64,000 nt of DNA, taken from NCBI RefSeq assembly GCF_033659955.1, contig NZ_JARUJP010000004.1, positions 1-64,000 of the forward strand, in the 5' to 3' direction. This DNA comes from Clostridium_AM tanneri (GTDB lineage: Bacteria; Bacillota; Clostridia; Clostridiales; Clostridiaceae). Position numbers and translations under genes: made by a program. The notes under the pieces are model-generated. The model saw only the letters and a program-made list of their open reading frames with translations, made no database searches and was not told where the DNA came from. Position 1 is the stretch's first letter. Every line of letters begins with the position of its first letter. Below, piece after piece: positions 61,143 through 64,000 of this stretch.

Positions 61143-62248
61143 CACTTTAATCCACTCCGCGCCCTTAATAAACATATAAAATAACTTATTAATGTCAATA
61201 TAATAACTCCCATCCCAACATAACCAAGAATATTAAGCAGGTTGCGTATTTCTATACTTGTCTTTGGAAGAAGGCTTAAAGGCACAACTAACAGCAAGAT
61301 ACCTATAAAAAGGGCAATTCTACTACTATTTATATCTCTGGTACCTATTGGAATTCTCATCAACTTGCTTAAACCATAGTAAGTACAAAAATAATAGGAC
61401 AGCATAGTAGTTCCCATGGAAGGCATCCAAAGAGAAACGAATATCAAGTCAAGTCTCTCAAAAACAAATACCCTGTGGGAGCTTGAAAAACTAAAAAGAG
61501 GAAAGACCAGTCTTAATAACATCTCTTCACCAAAAAACAGCGTTAATACTAGTACAGTGGCTGTGTAAAATAAGGTTGTAATAAAGTTTCCTAATACTGC
61601 ATACTTAAGAGCCTTATCTTTATCTTTAATATCAGAATATATAAAAAGTGCAAGCTCCGGACCAAGGTATGACATGGTAGTTGCTAATGTGGTTTTAAGG
61701 ATGGCAGGGATACCAGCTTCTCCTATGGGCAGTATAAAATCCATTCTATAGTCGTATAGTGAAAATAAATATAGTATTATAGAAGAAAATAATACTATAT
61801 AAATAACATTTCCAAATCTTGAAATTGCCTTTAATCCATACCAAGCTAAATAAATTTCTGGTATTAGACAGAGCAATACCAAAGCAAAAATCGGTGTTAA
61901 CTTTAGTATGGTGATTCTAACCATTTCCACGAAAGCGCGGAGGGTAACAATAGTTCCAAAGTAAACGTAAATAATATATATTAAGCTAACAATCAAGGAA
62001 AAATACTTACCATATATTACTTTATTAATTTCAATCAATGATTTTCCATCAAATCTTCTTAAAAAAAGCATTATAAGTAGTGTTAGTGTACTAAAAAGCA
62101 TTCCTGCTAGCAAAACTACAATCCATCCATCATGACCTACATCTTCTGCAAGAGTGGAAGGCAAAGTTAAAATTCCTATACCTATCTGTGAGGACACGAT
62201 AAATGCTATTAGCTGTTTTGATGTTATGCTGTTCCAATCATTTTCCAC
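61142..62248 (-). CDS. gerB: Spore germination membrane protein, GerB family
   Basis: 368 residues with ten membrane helices of the APC-like GerAB/Spore_permease family. SKQLIAFIVSSQIGIGILTLPS (about 9-30) is the typical first helix, and YLGPELALFIYSDIKDK (about 195-210) is conserved. It is the transporter-like subunit that binds the germinant, usually an amino acid. It overlaps gerA by 11 bp and gerC by 1 bp. Confidence 0.93.
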   Translation of the reverse strand: MENDWNSITSKQLIAFIVSSQIGIGILTLPSTLAEDVGHDGWIVVLLAGMLFSTLTLLIMLFLRRFDGKSLIEINKVIYGKYFSLIVSLIYIIYVYFGTIVTLRAFVEMVRITILKLTPIFALVLLCLIPEIYLAWYGLKAISRFGNVIYIVLFSSIILYLFSLYDYRMDFILPIGEAGIPAILKTTLATTMSYLGPELALFIYSDIKDKDKALKYAVLGNFITTLFYTATVLVLTLFFGEEMLLRLVFPLFSFSSSHRVFVFERLDLIFVSLWMPSMGTTMLSYYFCTYYGLSKLMRIPIGTRDINSSRIALFIGILLLVVPLSLLPKTSIEIRNLLNILGYVGMGVIILTLISYFICLLRARSGLK

Positions 62249-63746
62249 CTTTTTTACCTCTTTTCACATCGGAAGGCTTAGCGATATCTGGTCTACTCTT
62301 TAAATTTTTCATAGGGATTCTTATAAAGGAATCCTTTAAATCTTTCATTTTAAATGGAGTAATTGGCTGAAAGTACGGCTGACCTAAGGATTCAAGCACC
62401 AATAAATGGGCTAAAAATATTGATGAACCAATGATAATACCCATCATTCCAAAAACTCCAGCTAATAACATAAAGGCAAATCTGGTAAGTCTTATCGCTA
62501 AAGCCATGTCAGTATTCGGTATTACATAAGAGGCAATGGCAGTAACTGCAACTACAATAAGCAATAGCTGTCCTACTATACCTGCTTCTACTGCAGCCTG
62601 ACCAATGACAAGCCCTCCTACAACCCCTATAGTGGTTCCTATATAGGTTGGAAGTCTAGTGGCCGCTTCTCTCAAAAGCTCTATTGTAATCTCCATAAAT
62701 AAAGCTTCCATAATCGGAGTAAAGGGAACTCTTGCTCTTCCTTTAGACAAAGGTACAAGTAAATCTAATGGAATTGCATAATAGTGGAAAGTTACAATAG
62801 CTATGTATAAGGCCGGCAAAAAGAGAGCAAGTATCAATGCAAAACCTCTAAGTAATCTTATAAAAAAACCTGCAATCCAACTGGAGTTATAGTCATCCGG
62901 CGCTTGAAAAAAAGCTGAGAAGCTAACAGGTACTATGGACACAGTGGGAGTTCCATCTAGCATTATTGCAAGCTTTCCCTCCATAAGAGAAGCAATTACC
63001 TTGTCTGTTCTTTCTGTAGATTGGTATTGTGGTAAAGTCGAGTGTGGAAAATCTGTAACAAGCTGTTCTATGTATCCTGTATCAATTAAAGCATCTATAT
63101 TTATATTTCTTATTCTGTTTAACAGATTATTTAAAACTTCACCATTGGCTATTCCATCAATATATACCACATATACATTTTGTTTTGTAATTTCTCCTAC
63201 TTCAATCACTTTAAATTTTAACCTTCTGCTTTTAATGTTTCTTCTAAGTAGTGAAATATTTGTTGAAATATCCTCTATAAACCCTTCATGAGGACCTTTA
63301 ATGCTTTTTTCACCTATAGGTTCGCTAATGTCCCTTTTTACCGGTGTTTTCAACCACACGCCAATTGCCAGGTTCACACTATCTGCTATGAGAATAGTGC
63401 CTCCGTGAAATATTTCATCAACTATCTTAGCTACATCATAGTAATAAGTCACCATAGGTATAGGTAATTTATCTACATTGTCTTTATTATTTAAGTCTGC
63501 TGAATTTAAAGATAATATAGGGCTTATAAACACTTGAAACATTAGTTCTAGATTTACAAGTCCTTTAAGATATATGACATATCCTTCTTTTCCATCTTTA
63601 AAAACTACTCTTTTTTTAATTATATCTGGACTGTCCGTGGTCAATTGATTAATTTGAGTTAGTGCATCGTTATAGGGTGGTAAAGATTTATTGCTAAACT
63701 CTGAATTATTGCTCTTTTGCTCTGTATTTTCATTATTGTAACTCAT
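62238..63746 (-). CDS. gerA: Spore germination protein, GerA family
   Basis: 502 residues. A long soluble N-terminal part (about 1-270, containing LLNRIRNINIDALIDTGYIEQL and DKVIASLMEGKLAIMLDGTP) is followed by four or five membrane helices (about 290-455). These include the conserved LLREAATRLPTYIGTTIGVVGGLVIGQAAVEAGIV region. It forms the germinant receptor channel with GerB and GerC. I chose the ATG at 63746 with AAGGGTG upstream rather than an in-frame GTG 16 codons before it. It is the first gene of the operon. Confidence 0.93.
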   Translation of the reverse strand: MSYNNENTEQKSNNSEFSNKSLPPYNDALTQINQLTTDSPDIIKKRVVFKDGKEGYVIYLKGLVNLELMFQVFISPILSLNSADLNNKDNVDKLPIPMVTYYYDVAKIVDEIFHGGTILIADSVNLAIGVWLKTPVKRDISEPIGEKSIKGPHEGFIEDISTNISLLRRNIKSRRLKFKVIEVGEITKQNVYVVYIDGIANGEVLNNLLNRIRNINIDALIDTGYIEQLVTDFPHSTLPQYQSTERTDKVIASLMEGKLAIMLDGTPTVSIVPVSFSAFFQAPDDYNSSWIAGFFIRLLRGFALILALFLPALYIAIVTFHYYAIPLDLLVPLSKGRARVPFTPIMEALFMEITIELLREAATRLPTYIGTTIGVVGGLVIGQAAVEAGIVGQLLLIVVAVTAIASYVIPNTDMALAIRLTRFAFMLLAGVFGMMGIIIGSSIFLAHLLVLESLGQPYFQPITPFKMKDLKDSFIRIPMKNLKSRPDIAKPSDVKRGKKGGK

Positions 63747-64000
63747 AGTAATATCACCCTTATTAGTATCTGAAAGGTAACGTAATTTATTCACATCAAT
63801 TTAGGCCACTACTGATAGGCTATATGTAATATTAGGTTCAAAAGAAGCTTTGCTAGTTTCTAATATAAGTATCTACTTTACTAATGTTTATTGATTAGAG
63901 TATACTTTTAGTAGGTATGGATAATTTTAATTATTGTTTTTCTTTACCTTTTCTGTGAATGTTTAAAAGTAATTAGCTATACTTATTTTGAGTTTTATCG
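63747..64000 (-). other. Upstream region of the ger operon
   Basis: This is 254 bp up to the window edge. Germination operons are normally read by forespore sigma-G, but I see no confident GHATR / CATnnTA pair. No ORF with a ribosome binding site was found. Confidence 0.35.

Noticed and set aside
63747..64000. Sigma-G promoter for the ger operon
   Set aside because: CATACCTA resembles a -10, but no matching -35 lies at the right distance.
1..64000. CRISPR arrays, tRNA genes, insertion sequences, prophage
   Set aside because: No regular direct-repeat/spacer pattern, no tRNA cloverleaf with CCA end, and no transposase or phage proteins were recognised. This was by eye; tRNAscan-SE and ISfinder searches would settle it.

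Overview
The window is AT-rich DNA from an anaerobic, spore-forming low-GC Firmicute, most likely Clostridium sensu lato. The evidence is a GerA-type spore germination operon at the right edge, a glycyl-radical hydroxyproline dehydratase with its activase, FliM plus a CheC-type FliY, T-box and lysine-riboswitch leaders, and many TTG/GTG starts behind strong GGAGG sites. I cannot name the species from sequence alone. No transposase, phage gene, CRISPR array, tRNA or rRNA gene was seen. The left edge carries a promoter and leader of the rRNA type, reading leftwards out of the window.

Left third (0-22 kb): a DUF2809 membrane protein, a DMT exporter, an orphan sensor kinase, a rhodanese lipoprotein, a YitT-family protein and a heterodimeric BmrC/BmrD-type ABC exporter whose leader holds an intrinsic terminator. 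Next come a TetM-like ribosomal-protection GTPase with a small coiled-coil partner, then a lysine riboswitch controlling an APC permease and perhaps a YtcJ-like amidohydrolase. They are followed by an orphan LytS-type kinase and an NMT1-type ABC importer. That importer's ATPase gene is separated from its binding protein and permease by a D-2-hydroxyacid dehydrogenase gene on the opposite strand.

Middle (22-36 kb, minus strand): a shikimate, Phe and Tyr operon (aroF-tyrA-aroB-aroA-aroC-pheA-aroE-aroK) without a dehydroquinate dehydratase, and a leucine operon (leuA-leuC-leuD-leuB). The aro operon has its own promoter and an unannotated 56-residue leader peptide. Twelve of 17 consecutive codons in that peptide are Tyr, Phe or Trp, and a terminator and a nested alternative fold follow it, so it looks like a ribosome-mediated attenuator. 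The leu operon is preceded by two tandem leucine-type T-boxes and a small unknown ORF.

Right third (36-64 kb): a DUF1002 protein, a triple-rhodanese lipoprotein, an ECF S component, exonuclease III, a GltD-like flavoprotein and a PNPOx-like protein. Next is an 88-residue glutaredoxin-like gene with an in-frame UGA at the first redox cysteine (UPDC) and a SECIS-like hairpin at the right distance, so it is probably a selenoprotein. It is followed by a 3D-domain protein, an NhaC antiporter, hypE-hypD-proC (hydroxyproline to proline) with an XRE-cupin regulator, fliM-fliY, a CapA protein, a BlaI/BlaR1 pair with paired operators, two small membrane proteins, a UvrC N-terminal-half protein and gerA-gerB-gerC.

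The strongest leads are the aromatic leader-peptide attenuator (30068-30393) and the selenocysteine glutaredoxin (43387-43653). Neither shows up as a long ORF.
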